27,654 nt of DNA from the NCBI GenBank assembly GCA_034432935.1, contig DAOUBD010000034.1, forward strand, positions 1-27,654. The letters are read 5' to 3'. This DNA comes from DAOUAG01 sp034432935 (GTDB lineage Bacteria; Chloroflexota; Dehalococcoidia; SM23-28-2; RBG-16-64-32). A model generated the notes under the pieces. That model ran no database searches. It had not been told where the DNA came from and was given only the letters and a program-made list of their open reading frames with translations. A program made the position numbers and the translations under genes. This document shows, in pieces, positions 7,670 to 16,535 of this stretch (position 1 is its first letter; each line of letters opens with the position of its first letter).

Positions 7670-8416
7670 CTACCCCATCTCTCCCAAGGCGTCCAGCACC
7701 AAGGCCGAGGCCACCAGGCCCGCCGTCTCCGAGCGCAGTATCCGGGGTCCAAGGCTCACGGTCACGACGCCCGAGGCCACTGCCATGGCCACCTCATCAT
7801 CATCGAAACCGCCCTCCGGCCCGATGAAAAGGCTGACATCCCGCGGCCGTTCGGCCAGCGAGCGAACGTACTCCGTGAGCCCTCGCTGGGGTTCGCCCTC
7901 CCAAGGCAGGAGCCGTAGGCCGCGGGCCTCGGCCAACGCCTCGGCCAACGCCAGCGGCGCGGCTACCTCCGGCACGCGGGCCCGGCCTGACTGTTCCGCC
8001 GCCTCGGTCACGATCCGGCGCCAGCGCTCGGCGCGGAGGGCGGAGGCTTCGTGCTCGTTCTGGAACCTCCCGCGGGCCGTTAGCAAGGGCACGAATCGGA
8101 AGACGCCGATCTCGGTGCCCTTCTCCAACACCAGGTCGAAGCGGTTGGCCCGCACCAGTGCCTGGTACAGCGTCAATCTGGCCCCAGGTTCGGGGGGCGC
8201 CGGTCTCTCCGTCACCACCACGGCCGTGACGGCGTTGGCCGATACCCCCGTGAGCTGCACTTCGTACTCCCGCGCGCTGCCGTCGAAAAGCACGATGCGG
8301 TCCCCCCGCTTCAACCGCAGCACGCGGCCCAGACGATGGGCCAGGGGCGGCCCCAGGGTCACGTTGCGGGCACGGAGGCTGCCCCGGGGGACGTAGAAGC
8401 GCCGCAGGCCGGACAC
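7670..8416 (-). CDS. rsmE: 16S rRNA (uracil1498-N3)-methyltransferase
   Basis: The 248-residue product is a SPOUT-class methyltransferase of the RsmE family, which methylates N3 of U1498 in 16S rRNA. It has the N-terminal PUA-like RFYVP segment with HRLGRVLRLKRGD and VLFDGSAREYEV, the KGTEIGV signature, the TEAAEQSGR motif, and the C-terminal SAM-binding knot IGPEGGFDDDE and LGPRILRSETA. The GTG at 8416 gives a family-typical N-terminus (MSGLRRFYVPRGS); the open frame extends upstream only as a shadow of prmA. It lies 32 bp downstream of prmA, a pairing common in bacteria, and is probably cotranscribed with dnaJ and prmA. Confidence 0.94.
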   Translation of the reverse strand: MSGLRRFYVPRGSLRARNVTLGPPLAHRLGRVLRLKRGDRIVLFDGSAREYEVQLTGVSANAVTAVVVTERPAPPEPGARLTLYQALVRANRFDLVLEKGTEIGVFRFVPLLTARGRFQNEHEASALRAERWRRIVTEAAEQSGRARVPEVAAPLALAEALAEARGLRLLPWEGEPQRGLTEYVRSLAERPRDVSLFIGPEGGFDDDEVAMAVASGVVTVSLGPRILRSETAGLVASALVLDALGEMG

Positions 8417-8448
8417 GGCCCTAGGTTGGCCCCCCGCTGCTCTCTGGG

Positions 8449-9372
8449 TCAAGCGCTGGAGCTGGCATCCCGCCGCGCCACTATCGCCCGCCAGTCGCCC
8501 TCCGCAGCCACCCGCTCGATGCGCAAGCCCTGCGCCTGGTACGCCTGCCGCAAGTTCGCCACGGCGTCCTCCAGAAAGCCGCTCATGACCAGCACCCCGC
8601 CCAGGTTCAACGATCCGGCCACGGCCGGCGCCAGCCGCTCCAGTGTCAGCCCACTTATGTTGGCCACGATCAGGTCGAACCCCGGCGACGGGTCCTCGAG
8701 GGTGCGGGCCTTCACCTCCACCACCTGCGCTACTCCGTTGGCCCGCGCATTCCGGCGGGCGGCTTGTACGGCCTGCGGGTCGATGTCCAGCGCCAAGACG
8801 TAGGCGGCGCCCAGCTTGGCGGCGGCGATGGCCAGGATGCCGGAGCCGCATCCCAAGTCCAACACCCGGACGCCGGGCCGCGCCAGTGTCTCCATCTCCC
8901 GCAGGCACATGGCCGTCGTCGGGTGCTGGCCCGTGCCGAAGGCCACGCCCGGGTCGATCTCGACCACCACCTCCCCCTCTCGGGCCGCGTAACGCACCCA
9001 CGACGGTTTGATGACCAGCCGGGGGCCTATGCGCTGGAGCCCGAAGTGCCGCTTCCAGGCGTCGCGCCAGTCCGGCTCCCGCAACAGCCGCGGTCGCCGC
9101 CAGCGAGGCGCTTGGCGCAGGGGCGCCGCTGCCAGGGCGGTGCGCAGCGATCGCGCCACCCGTGCCATGTCCGTCCCTGCCGGCAGGTATCCCCGCACCA
9201 GCGCCGGGCCTTCGCCGTCCACGAGGTAGGTGTCGCTCCCTGGGTCGTACCGGTGAGAGAACTCGATGCTGGCGCCCCCGGGGCAGGCCTGGCGCAGAAC
9301 GTCCGCCACCAGCTCCGCGTCTAGGCCGGCGACCTCCACAGAGACTTCGTGCCAGGTGTCTGCTTCCGTCAT
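8449..9372 (-). CDS. prmA: Ribosomal protein L11 methyltransferase
   Basis: The 307-residue class I methyltransferase has the PrmA architecture. An N-terminal L11-recognition domain (about 1-110) is followed by the diagnostic DPGVAFGTGQHPTT and the SAM-binding VLDLGCGSGILAIAAAKLGA. The acidic loop DIDPQAVQAAR and the catalytic-pocket IVANIS come next. It trimethylates the amino groups of L11 in the large ribosomal subunit. The start is the ATG at 9372; the ribosome binding site is weak (GAGGG). It sits between dnaJ and rsmE on the minus strand, the dnaJ-prmA-rsmE order seen in many bacteria. Confidence 0.94.
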   Translation of the reverse strand: MTEADTWHEVSVEVAGLDAELVADVLRQACPGGASIEFSHRYDPGSDTYLVDGEGPALVRGYLPAGTDMARVARSLRTALAAAPLRQAPRWRRPRLLREPDWRDAWKRHFGLQRIGPRLVIKPSWVRYAAREGEVVVEIDPGVAFGTGQHPTTAMCLREMETLARPGVRVLDLGCGSGILAIAAAKLGAAYVLALDIDPQAVQAARRNARANGVAQVVEVKARTLEDPSPGFDLIVANISGLTLERLAPAVAGSLNLGGVLVMSGFLEDAVANLRQAYQAQGLRIERVAAEGDWRAIVARRDASSSA

Positions 9373-9510
9373 ATCCGCGCCCTCGGACCTCCGGTCCCGC
9401 AGACGATCCTCTGTCTACCCCGAAGCATCGAACAGGCAGCGGCCGGTGCCGGCACGGAGGCCAAGGGGAACCGGCCGCAGGCGAGCACCGCGGCGGAACC
9501 GCGGGCCGGC

Positions 9511-10635
9511 CTAGCTTAGGGCGTCCTTGATCTTGCCGAAGAGCCCCTTATCACCGTTGTTCACCGGGGTGCCGAAGCTCTCGGCCAAGCGCCGCAGGAG
9601 CTCCCGCTGCTCATCCGTCAGCTCCGTTGGGATGACCACCGTGGCCCGCACCAGAAGGTCTCCCCGTCCTCCGCCGTGCAGCCGCGGCACGCCCTTCCCC
9701 TTGAGCACGAACACCCGGCCAGACTGGGTCCCCGGCGGCACCTTCACCGTCGCCGTCTCGCCCTCCAACGTAGGAATGTCGGCCTCGAAGCCCAGGGCTG
9801 CCTGGGCCGGGTTCATCTGGAGCTCGTACACCAGATCGTCTTCCTCGCGGGTGAAGTACGGGTGAGGACGGACGCTAATGTAGACATAAAGGTGGCCAGG
9901 GCTGCCGCCGTTGATGCCGGCGTCGCCCTCGCCGCTGAGCCGCATGCGCGAGCCGTCGCTGACGCCGGCAGGGATCTTGATGGCCAGTGTGCGGGTGCGC
10001 CGCTGCCGGCCGGAGCCGCGGCAGTCCTTGCAGGGTTCCGTGACGATCCGGCCTTCCCCGTGGCATTGGGAGCAGGTGGCGATATTCACGAACTGGCCGA
10101 AGAAGCTGCGGCTCACGCGCCGCACCTGCCCGGAGCCATCACAGGCGGGGCAGCGCGCCGGCTGGGAGCCAGGCTCGCTCCCGGAGCCGCCGCAGCGGGT
10201 GCAGCGCTCGACGCGCTCCACCTCCACCTCTCGCTCGCAGCCGAAGGCTGCCTCTTCGAAGCTGATCTCTACGTCGGCGCGGCGGTCCGCCCCCCTCTGG
10301 GGCTGGCGCGCCCGGCGGGCTGTGCTTGTGCCACCGAAGAAGGCGTCGAAGATGTCGCCGAAACCGCCGAAATCGAAGCCCTCGAACCCTCGGCCGCCGT
10401 CGAACCCCTGGAGGCCGGCATGCCCGAACCGGTCGTAGGCCGAGCGTTTTTCCGGGTCAGACAACACCTCATAGGCCTCGCTGATCTCCTTGAACTTGGC
10501 CTCGGCATCCGGCGCCTTGTTGCGGTCCGGGTGGTACTGCATCGCCAGGCGCCGGAAGGCCTTCTTGATCTCCTCCGCTGAAGCTCCCCTGGAGACCCCG
10601 AGGACGTCATAGTAGTCGCGCTTCACCGTGGCCAT
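9511..10635 (-). CDS. dnaJ: Chaperone DnaJ (Hsp40), type I
   Basis: The 374-residue protein has all type I DnaJ parts. The J-domain carries the HPD motif at 35-37, which stimulates DnaK ATPase. The Gly/Phe-rich linker (GFDGGRGFEGFDFGGFGD) follows. The cysteine-rich zinc domain has four CxxCxGxG repeats (CTRCGGSG, CPACDGSG, CSQCHGEG, CKDCRGSG). The C-terminal substrate-binding domains complete it. The start is set at ATG 10635 because MATVKRDYYDVLG is the usual N-terminus. An in-frame ATG at 10644 is possible, but the -10-like TACAAT at 10645-10650 directly touches it, which would put transcription start near 10638, inside that codon's reach. There is no Shine-Dalgarno site. dnaJ is separated from hrcA-grpE-dnaK by two genes and has no CIRCE. 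Confidence 0.95.
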   Translation of the reverse strand: MATVKRDYYDVLGVSRGASAEEIKKAFRRLAMQYHPDRNKAPDAEAKFKEISEAYEVLSDPEKRSAYDRFGHAGLQGFDGGRGFEGFDFGGFGDIFDAFFGGTSTARRARQPQRGADRRADVEISFEEAAFGCEREVEVERVERCTRCGGSGSEPGSQPARCPACDGSGQVRRVSRSFFGQFVNIATCSQCHGEGRIVTEPCKDCRGSGRQRRTRTLAIKIPAGVSDGSRMRLSGEGDAGINGGSPGHLYVYISVRPHPYFTREEDDLVYELQMNPAQAALGFEADIPTLEGETATVKVPPGTQSGRVFVLKGKGVPRLHGGGRGDLLVRATVVIPTELTDEQRELLRRLAESFGTPVNNGDKGLFGKIKDALS

Positions 10636-10644
10636 ATCCAACAT

Positions 10645-10650
10645 ATTGTA
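10645..10650 (-). promoter_or_regulatory. -10-like element abutting the dnaJ start
   Basis: TACAAT on the minus strand would start transcription about three bases before the ATG at 10635. This gives a leaderless or nearly leaderless dnaJ mRNA. No clear -35 is seen. Confidence 0.35.
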
Positions 10651-10759
10651 GCAAAGGATAGCCGAGGTGAGGGGCTACCATCGCACCGCTGTCTTTCGCG
10701 GATTTCAGCAGATACGCCGAAAGGCAGCCCGCCGGCCCTTCCTGGCCCCCGTCCTGCGG

Positions 10760-10783
10760 CCGGCAGGCCGGGGCCTGCGCCGG
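10760..10783. other. GC-rich hairpin between ubiA-like gene and dnaJ
   Basis: CCGGCAGGCC and GGCCTG..CCGG form a stem of ten pairs with a two-base bulge and a GG loop. It lies 49-72 bp downstream of the prenyltransferase stop on the minus strand. It lacks a T run, so it is not a standard intrinsic terminator. It may stabilise the mRNA 3' end. The rest of 10651-10831 shows nothing recognisable. Confidence 0.35.
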
Positions 10784-10831
10784 CTGGGAGAAAAGCTGGA
10801 GGGTTGGGCGGCAGCCAGCGCCCCGCTGCCC

Positions 10832-11848
10832 CTAGAGGATGGCCTCGCCCAAGACCTGTAGCGCTAGCCCCGCTGTGAAGAGGAGCCCGAAGCGCCGGTT
10901 GTGGATGAACGCCACTCCCACGAACCACAGCGGCCAAGCCCTGTATCCCTTCGGCCGCTCCTTCGGCTTGGGCCAGCGGTAGAAGCGCACCAAGAGGCCA
11001 AACAGCGGCAGGCTCAGGGCCACCAGGGCGATGCCCGGCATCCTCTGCCACGCCGCCAGCCCTGCGGCGGTCACGTACATGAGGCCGCAGACCGCCACCG
11101 TCACCCTCCGGGCTAGACCTTCACCCAGCACTACGGGCAGGGTCCGTATCCCCTTGCCCCGGTCGAACTCCAGCTTATCGAGGTGCTTTCCCAAGAGGAC
11201 CGAGGTCACGCCCAGGGCGTATGGCACCGAGGCCAGGAGCACCCAGGCCGGCAGCCGTTCCGCCAGCACATAGTAGGTGCCCCCTATCATCAGCGGCCCC
11301 CAGATGAAGAAGACCGCTATCTCCCCCAGGCCGACGTACTTGAGGGGGAACGGCCCGCCCGAGTAGAACATCAGGAGCGCTGCGCCGGCCAGGGCGAAGA
11401 CCAGCACCCCGGGCCCGGCGGCCAGCGTGAGGTAGATGCCGATAGCCGCCGCGCCGCCCAGCACCGCGGCAGTCACGCCCACGAACTGCCGGAAGTAGGC
11501 CCCGTTGGTCAGCGGGTGCGGACCGTAGGTCGCCCGCGGCGACTCCGGCGTGTCGATGCCGTGGCGGTAGTCCCAGTAGTCGTTGACCAGGTTGCTGCCG
11601 GTATGAGCTAGCACTAGCCCGAGAGCCACCAGCGCAAAGAGCGGCAGATCGAAGGTTCCGTCCCGGGCCGCCAACAGGCCGCCGATGACGGCCGAGATGG
11701 CGCTCATCACTACCACGGAGACGCGGCCGAGGATCAGCCACCGGCTAAGGGGGTCCACCCGCGCCGGGTCCACCCTGGGAACCGTGTACAGCGCCTGGAG
11801 CCATAGCCTGGGCCCCGTCGGCGCCTCACGCACCGCCGTCGTCGCCAT
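10832..11848 (-). CDS. UbiA-family prenyltransferase (MenA-like)
   Basis: The 338-residue, roughly eight-helix membrane protein carries both aspartate-rich motifs of the UbiA superfamily: NDYWDYRHGID (N89, D90, D93, D99) and DKLEFD (224-229). These bind magnesium and the prenyl diphosphate. Related enzymes make menaquinone, ubiquinone, heme O or chlorophyll side chains. The NLVNDYWDYRHGID form and the length resemble 1,4-dihydroxy-2-naphthoate prenyltransferase (MenA), but no other quinone gene is nearby and the acceptor is uncertain. The ATG at 11848 has AGGAGA eight bases upstream and a -10 TAGAAT at 11871-11876. The gene diverges from the tungstate-binding lipoprotein gene. Confidence 0.87.
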   Translation of the reverse strand: MATTAVREAPTGPRLWLQALYTVPRVDPARVDPLSRWLILGRVSVVVMSAISAVIGGLLAARDGTFDLPLFALVALGLVLAHTGSNLVNDYWDYRHGIDTPESPRATYGPHPLTNGAYFRQFVGVTAAVLGGAAAIGIYLTLAAGPGVLVFALAGAALLMFYSGGPFPLKYVGLGEIAVFFIWGPLMIGGTYYVLAERLPAWVLLASVPYALGVTSVLLGKHLDKLEFDRGKGIRTLPVVLGEGLARRVTVAVCGLMYVTAAGLAAWQRMPGIALVALSLPLFGLLVRFYRWPKPKERPKGYRAWPLWFVGVAFIHNRRFGLLFTAGLALQVLGEAIL

Positions 11849-11870
11849 CTGTTCGGTCTCCTGCTGCCCT

Positions 11871-11876
11871 ATTCTA
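11871..11876 (-). promoter_or_regulatory. -10 element of the prenyltransferase gene
   Basis: TAGAAT (five of six consensus matches) lies 22 bp upstream of the ATG on the minus strand, ahead of the AGGAGA ribosome binding site at 11857-11862. Confidence 0.4.
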
Positions 11877-11941
11877 CCAGCGCTGCCCCGGCCGCGGAAC
11901 GCCGCTCGCCATGCGCCTTAGTCGGTTGTATGCTGGTCTGA

Positions 11942-12805
11942 GTGACTCGCCTGCCGTCTATCCTCCGGGCCCGGGGCGCCCAGGCCGCCCTTCTTAGCGT
12001 GCTGCTGGCCGTTCTCGGCGGCTGCTCCGCCCAGGGGGAGCTGATCCTGGCCACTACCACGAGCACCCAGGACACCGGGCTTCTGGACGTCCTCGTGCCC
12101 ATGTTCGAAAAGGAGTACGGCTACCACGTCAAGACCATCGCGGTCGGCTCCGGCCAAGCGCTGCGCATGGGTGAAGAGGGCGAGGCCGACGTCATCCTGG
12201 CCCACTCCCCCGAGGCAGAGGAGGAGTTCATGGCCGCTGGCCACGGGGCCGAACGCCGCCCGGTCATGCACAACGATTTCGTCATTGTGGGCCCGCCCCA
12301 GGATCCGGCTGGCGTCCGCGCCGCTGGTTCTGCCAAGGATGCCGTGGCCCGGATAGCCGCTTCGGGCTCCCGTTTTGTCAGCCGGGGCGACCAGTCGGGG
12401 ACGCACACTAGGGAGCTCTCCCTCTGGCGAACCGCCGGCATAGACCCTGCCGGCAAGCCCTGGTACGTGGAGACGGGCCAAGGCATGGGGGCCACGCTGA
12501 ACGTGGCCAACGATATGCGCGGCTACACCCTGAGCGACCGGGGCACCTACCTCGCCCAGAGGGGCAACCTAGACCTCGCCGTCCTGTCCCAGGGCGATGC
12601 TGCTCTGCAAAACGTCTACCACGTTATCGTCGTCAATCCGCAGAAGCACCCTTCGGTAAACGCCAGGGCGGCCCGGGACTTCGCCGATTTCATCACCTCA
12701 GCGCAGGTGCAGGGGGTCATCGGCTCCTTCGGGGTGGAGCGCTTCGGCGAGCCCCTCTTCGTCCCGGACGCCGTCCCGACTGCCATCCCGTCGCCTTCGC
12801 CCTAG
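11942..12805 (+). CDS. tupA: Tungstate-binding lipoprotein, TupA-like
   Basis: The 287-residue protein has a signal peptide with lipobox LGGC (lipidated Cys28). The mature start ILATTTSTQDTGLLDVL is the hallmark of TupA, the periplasmic or surface tungstate receptor of the TupABC importer. SRGDQSGTHTRE, WYVETGQGMGATLNVAN and the C-terminal two-lobe fold also fit. Tungstate serves enzymes such as aldehyde oxidoreductases and some formate dehydrogenases. The GTG at 11942 lies eight bases after TATGCT (11929-11934), so the mRNA is probably leaderless. No permease (tupB) or ATPase (tupC) gene is adjacent: the neighbours are the divergent prenyltransferase gene and convergent dnaK. The receptor is therefore an orphan in this window. 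Confidence 0.86.
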   Translation: MTRLPSILRARGAQAALLSVLLAVLGGCSAQGELILATTTSTQDTGLLDVLVPMFEKEYGYHVKTIAVGSGQALRMGEEGEADVILAHSPEAEEEFMAAGHGAERRPVMHNDFVIVGPPQDPAGVRAAGSAKDAVARIAASGSRFVSRGDQSGTHTRELSLWRTAGIDPAGKPWYVETGQGMGATLNVANDMRGYTLSDRGTYLAQRGNLDLAVLSQGDAALQNVYHVIVVNPQKHPSVNARAARDFADFITSAQVQGVIGSFGVERFGEPLFVPDAVPTAIPSPSP

Positions 12806-12908
12806 CCGCGCAGTTGCGGGCCGGGAAGGGCGAAGCTGGCCAGCCCGGAGGCTAGCGCCGCCGCAGGCGTCGGCTGTCTCCGGGTGCTGCCGGGGGCGAC
12901 TGTGCCGC

Positions 12909-14798
12909 CTAGACCTCCCGGTACTCGCCCTCCACCGTCCCTTCGCCGGCGGGGGACTCGGGCTCCGCGCCGGCGCCGGCCTCCGGGCTCGAGGCCGCGC
13001 CGTAGACGGCGCTCCCCGCCCTTTGCAGCGCCTCGCTCAGACGGTCCATAGCGCTGCGGACGGTCGCTGCCGGCGCGTTGGAAGATAGGGCGTCGCGCAC
13101 TTCCTTGACACGGGCTTCGATATCGGCCCTGATGTCCGCAGGCACCTTCTCGCCAGCCTCCCGCAACGTCTTCTCGGCCGTGTAGGCCAGGGAGTCGGCG
13201 GCGTTGCGCATCTCCACCTCTTCGCGGCGGCGGCGGTCCTCGTCGGCGTAGGCCTCCGCCTCCTTCTTCATCCGCTCGATCTCTTCTTGGCTGAGGCCGG
13301 TGCCCGCCTGGATGGTGATCTTCTGCTCGCGTCCCGTGCCCTTGTCGCGGGCGCTGACGTGGAGGATGCCGTTGGCGTCGATATCGAAGGTGACCTCGAT
13401 CTGGGGCATGCCCCGCGGCGCCGGCAGGATGCCGTCCAGGATGAAGCGGCCCAGGGACTTGTTGTCCGCCGCCATGGCCCGTTCGCCCTGGAGGACGTGG
13501 ATCTCGACCGACGTCTGGTTGTCGGTAGCCGTGGAGAAGATCTGGGACTTGGAGGTAGGTATGGTGGTATTGCGGGGGATGATGGGGGTCGCCACCCCGC
13601 CCAGGGTCTCGATGCCCAAGGTCAAGGGCGTCACGTCCAGTAGGAGGACCTCCCGCACCTCGCCCTTGAGGACGCCTGCCTGGATGGCGGCGCCAATGGC
13701 CACCACCTCGTCGGGGTTCACCCCTTTGTGGGGCTCCTTGCCGAAGAACTTGCGCACCGTTTCCTGCACCAGCGGCATGCGTGTCTGGCCCCCCACCAGG
13801 ATGACCTCGCCCACCTGGGCCGGCGTGATCTTGGCGTCTTCCAGGGCCTGGCGGCAGGGCTCTATAGTGCGTTCCACCAGGTCGCCCACCAGCTGCTCCA
13901 GCTTGGCCCGGGTTAGCGTCATGGCCAGGTGCTTGGGGCCTGAAGCGTCGGCAGTGATGAAGGGCAGGTTGATCTCCGTCTGCTGAGTGGTGCTGAGCTC
14001 CACCTTCGCCTTTTCCGCCGCTTCCTTCAGCCGTTGCAGCGCCATGCGGTCCTGGCGCAGGTCGATCCCCTGGTCCTTCTTGAACTCCTCGATGAGCCAG
14101 TCGATGATGCGCTGGTCGAAGTCGTCGCCGCCCAGATGGGTGTCCCCATTGGTGGACTTGACGTGGAAGGTGCCTTCGCCGATCTCGAGGATGGAGATGT
14201 CGAAAGTGCCGCCACCGAGGTCGTAGACGGCGATGATTTCGTCCTTGCTCTTGTCCAAGCCGTAGGCCAGGGAAGCTGCCGTGGGCTCGTTGATGATTCG
14301 CAGGACGTTCAGCCCGGCGATCTCCCCCGCAGCCTTGGTGGCCTGGCGCTGGGAGTCGTTGAAGTAGGCCGGCACCGTAATGACGGCTTCCGTCACCTTG
14401 TCCCCCAGGTAGGCTTCGGCGTCGGCCTTCAGCTTCTGGAGGATCATGGCGGAGATCTCCGGCGGCGAGTAGGTGCGCCCGCCCATCGTGACCCGGGCGT
14501 CGCCGTTGGGCGCCGCATCGATCTTGTAGGGAAGGATCTTGAGGTCACGCTGTACCTCGGGGTCGTCGAAGCGCCGGCCCATCAGTCGCTTAATGGAGAA
14601 GATGGTGTTATCGGGGTTCGTGACCGCCTGGCGCTTGGCCACTTGGCCCACCAGGCGCTCGCCGCTCTTGGCGATGGCCACCACTGAGGGCGTTGTGCGG
14701 CCGCCCTCTGCGTTGGGGATGACGATGGGCTCGCCGCCTTCCATGACGGCCATGCAAGAGTTGGTTGTACCTAGGTCAATTCCGATTGCTCTGGGCAT
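12909..14798 (-). CDS. dnaK: Chaperone DnaK (Hsp70)
   Basis: The 629-residue Hsp70 has the N-terminal ATPase domain (IGIDLGTTNSC, VPAYFNDSQRQATKAAGEIAG in part, VYDLGGGTFDISI, ILVGGQTRMP), the linker DVTPLTLGIETLGG (LLLDV form), the substrate-binding sandwich (RNTTIPTSKSQIF, LGRFILDGI) and the helical lid. It ends EGTVEGEYREV, close to the usual DnaK C-terminal EEVD-like variants. The ATG at 14798 has AGGAG nine bases upstream. It is the third gene of hrcA-grpE-dnaK, with 85 bp between it and grpE. It is expected to be repressed by HrcA through the CIRCE upstream of hrcA. It converges with tupA. Confidence 0.98.
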   Translation of the reverse strand: MPRAIGIDLGTTNSCMAVMEGGEPIVIPNAEGGRTTPSVVAIAKSGERLVGQVAKRQAVTNPDNTIFSIKRLMGRRFDDPEVQRDLKILPYKIDAAPNGDARVTMGGRTYSPPEISAMILQKLKADAEAYLGDKVTEAVITVPAYFNDSQRQATKAAGEIAGLNVLRIINEPTAASLAYGLDKSKDEIIAVYDLGGGTFDISILEIGEGTFHVKSTNGDTHLGGDDFDQRIIDWLIEEFKKDQGIDLRQDRMALQRLKEAAEKAKVELSTTQQTEINLPFITADASGPKHLAMTLTRAKLEQLVGDLVERTIEPCRQALEDAKITPAQVGEVILVGGQTRMPLVQETVRKFFGKEPHKGVNPDEVVAIGAAIQAGVLKGEVREVLLLDVTPLTLGIETLGGVATPIIPRNTTIPTSKSQIFSTATDNQTSVEIHVLQGERAMAADNKSLGRFILDGILPAPRGMPQIEVTFDIDANGILHVSARDKGTGREQKITIQAGTGLSQEEIERMKKEAEAYADEDRRRREEVEMRNAADSLAYTAEKTLREAGEKVPADIRADIEARVKEVRDALSSNAPAATVRSAMDRLSEALQRAGSAVYGAASSPEAGAGAEPESPAGEGTVEGEYREV

Positions 14799-14883
14799 GT
14801 TTCTTTTCTCCTTTTCTTGTCGGGGCTCCTTTCCGGCGGCCAGGGCGCGGCGCCATCAGGCCGGGCTGAGCCGTGGGTCTACC

Positions 14884-15486
14884 CTACTCTGGGTTGCCGT
14901 TCTTCGCTTCGCTCTCTGGGCCCTGGCTCTCACTTGCCGTCTCCTGGTTCGTGCCGCCAGGCTCCCGGACCTTTCCCTTTCCTACTATGACCATGGCGGG
15001 ACGCAGCACCCGGTCGTGCAGTTTGTAGCCGCGCTGCACCTCGGCCACTACCTTGCCCTCCTCGCCGTCAGCGTGGGCTACCGCCTCGTGATACCGGGGA
15101 TCGAAGGTCTGTCCCTCCGCTCGGATCGGCTGCACGCCCGCGCTCTCTAGAAGGGCCTGGAGCTTGCGGTAGATGAGGCGGATGCCGTCGAACCAGGTCA
15201 GGCCCGCCAGGCGGGTGTCCAGCGAGCCGAAGGCCCGTTCGAAGTCGTCCAGGATGGGGAGGAGATTGATGATGATAGAGGCCTGGGCGAAGCGCCGCGA
15301 CTCGTCCCGTTCTTGTTCGGCGCGCCTCTTGTAGTTCTGGAGGTCAGCCTCGGCCCGGCGCCAGTTGTTCAGGTACTTGTCGGCATCGGCCCGGGCCTGG
15401 GCCAACTGGTCTTCCAGTGAGGGCTGCGCCTCGGCGCCGCCCCCGGGGTTGGCCGGTCTTTCAGGGGTTGCCTGTTCGTTCTCCAT
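14884..15486 (-). CDS. grpE: Nucleotide exchange factor GrpE
   Basis: The 200-residue protein has a disordered acidic N-terminus, a long coiled coil (about 25-80, with NNWRRAEADLQNYKRRAEQE), the GrpE core ILDDFERAF, and the beta domain with FDPRYHEAV and GYKLHDRVLRPAMVIVGKG. It releases ADP from DnaK and closes the chaperone cycle. GGGAGGAG lies four bases before the ATG at 15486, and only 19 bp separate it from hrcA, so translation is likely coupled. The C-terminal 25 residues are low-complexity and acidic. Confidence 0.97.
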   Translation of the reverse strand: MENEQATPERPANPGGGAEAQPSLEDQLAQARADADKYLNNWRRAEADLQNYKRRAEQERDESRRFAQASIIINLLPILDDFERAFGSLDTRLAGLTWFDGIRLIYRKLQALLESAGVQPIRAEGQTFDPRYHEAVAHADGEEGKVVAEVQRGYKLHDRVLRPAMVIVGKGKVREPGGTNQETASESQGPESEAKNGNPE

Positions 15487-15505
15487 AACTCCTCCCTGGG
15501 CGCTG

Positions 15506-16522
15506 CTAGGCGAAGTAGACGCCCAAGAGCTCCTCCATGAGAGAAGACATGTAGCGCAAGGTCGCCACCGCCCGCGGGTAGTGCATGCGGGTGGGACCGA
15601 CGACGCTGATGGTGCCCCGGAGGCCCGAGGGGCCGGAATACCGGGTCGTGATCACGCTGCAAATCCGCATGGCGTCCACCGGGTGCTCAGCGCCGATGAT
15701 GATGCGGATGTCCTGAGACGGCCCTAGCTCGAGGGGTATAGCGCGGCCGATGTTGCGCTCATCTAGGATCTCCAGGAGCGTCAGGATGCGCTTCCCCTGG
15801 CTGAACTCCGGCTGGTGCAAGAGGTGCCTCAGCCCTTCCAGGAAGGATGGCTCGCCGCCGCGCCCCTCGGCGGTCTCGATGAGGGCCGCCGCGGCCTCGG
15901 CGATGGAGCTTTCCGTAGCCGTCAGCTCTAGGCGCTGAGCCCGTATCTCCGCAGCCGTCTTGCCCGCCAACAGCTTGTTCAGGGTGCGCGCCATCCCTGC
16001 CAGCTCGCCCTGGCTGAAGGGCCGATCCAGGGCCAGGGTTTGCTGGAGCACCCGCGCCTCTTGGAGGACGACCACCAGCAGCGCCAGGTACTCGTGCACG
16101 CTTACCAGCTCCAGCCAGCGCAGACGGGGCTGTGGCGAGTGGGGAGTGGTCACGACAGCAGCGTTATGCAGCCGCGAGGCGATAATCGCGGCCGCCAAGC
16201 GCGCCCACTCCTCTAGCTCCAGCGCCGCCTGGTGGAACTGGTGACGGATGGTCTGTTGCACCGCCTCCGGCACCGTCTCCTCCCGCATGAGGGCCTCCAC
16301 GTAGTACCGGTAGCCCAAATCTGTGGGCACCCGGCCAGCCGAGGTGTGGGGCTGAGCAATGTAGCCTTCCTCCTCCAGCTCCGCCATCTCGTTGCGGATG
16401 GTGGCGGGGGATATGGACAGGCCGTACCGCTCCGCAAGGGCCTTGGAGCCGACGGGCTGGGCCGTCGTGACGTACTCGTCGATGATGAATTGGAGGAGCT
16501 TCTTACGGCGCTCGGTCAACAT
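15506..16522 (-). CDS. hrcA: Heat-inducible transcription repressor HrcA
   Basis: The 338-residue repressor has an N-terminal winged helix (MLTERRKKLLQFIIDEYV, then PATIRNEMAELEEEGYI and the signature HTSAGRVPTDLGYRYYV), followed by the GAF-like and dimerisation regions. The C-terminus (SVVGPTRMHYPRAVATLRYMSSLMEELL in part) is typical. HrcA binds CIRCE and represses the operon; GroEL keeps it active in other bacteria. It is the first gene of its operon, with a perfect CIRCE 14 bp upstream of the ATG at 16522, so it should repress itself. No strong Shine-Dalgarno site is visible. Confidence 0.97.
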   Translation of the reverse strand: MLTERRKKLLQFIIDEYVTTAQPVGSKALAERYGLSISPATIRNEMAELEEEGYIAQPHTSAGRVPTDLGYRYYVEALMREETVPEAVQQTIRHQFHQAALELEEWARLAAAIIASRLHNAAVVTTPHSPQPRLRWLELVSVHEYLALLVVVLQEARVLQQTLALDRPFSQGELAGMARTLNKLLAGKTAAEIRAQRLELTATESSIAEAAAALIETAEGRGGEPSFLEGLRHLLHQPEFSQGKRILTLLEILDERNIGRAIPLELGPSQDIRIIIGAEHPVDAMRICSVITTRYSGPSGLRGTISVVGPTRMHYPRAVATLRYMSSLMEELLGVYFA

Positions 16523-16535
16523 GCTGGATCACCGG

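Noticed and set aside
12806..12908. Bidirectional terminator between tupA and dnaK
   Set aside because: A GCTGGCCAGC palindrome is present but no T run follows on either strand.
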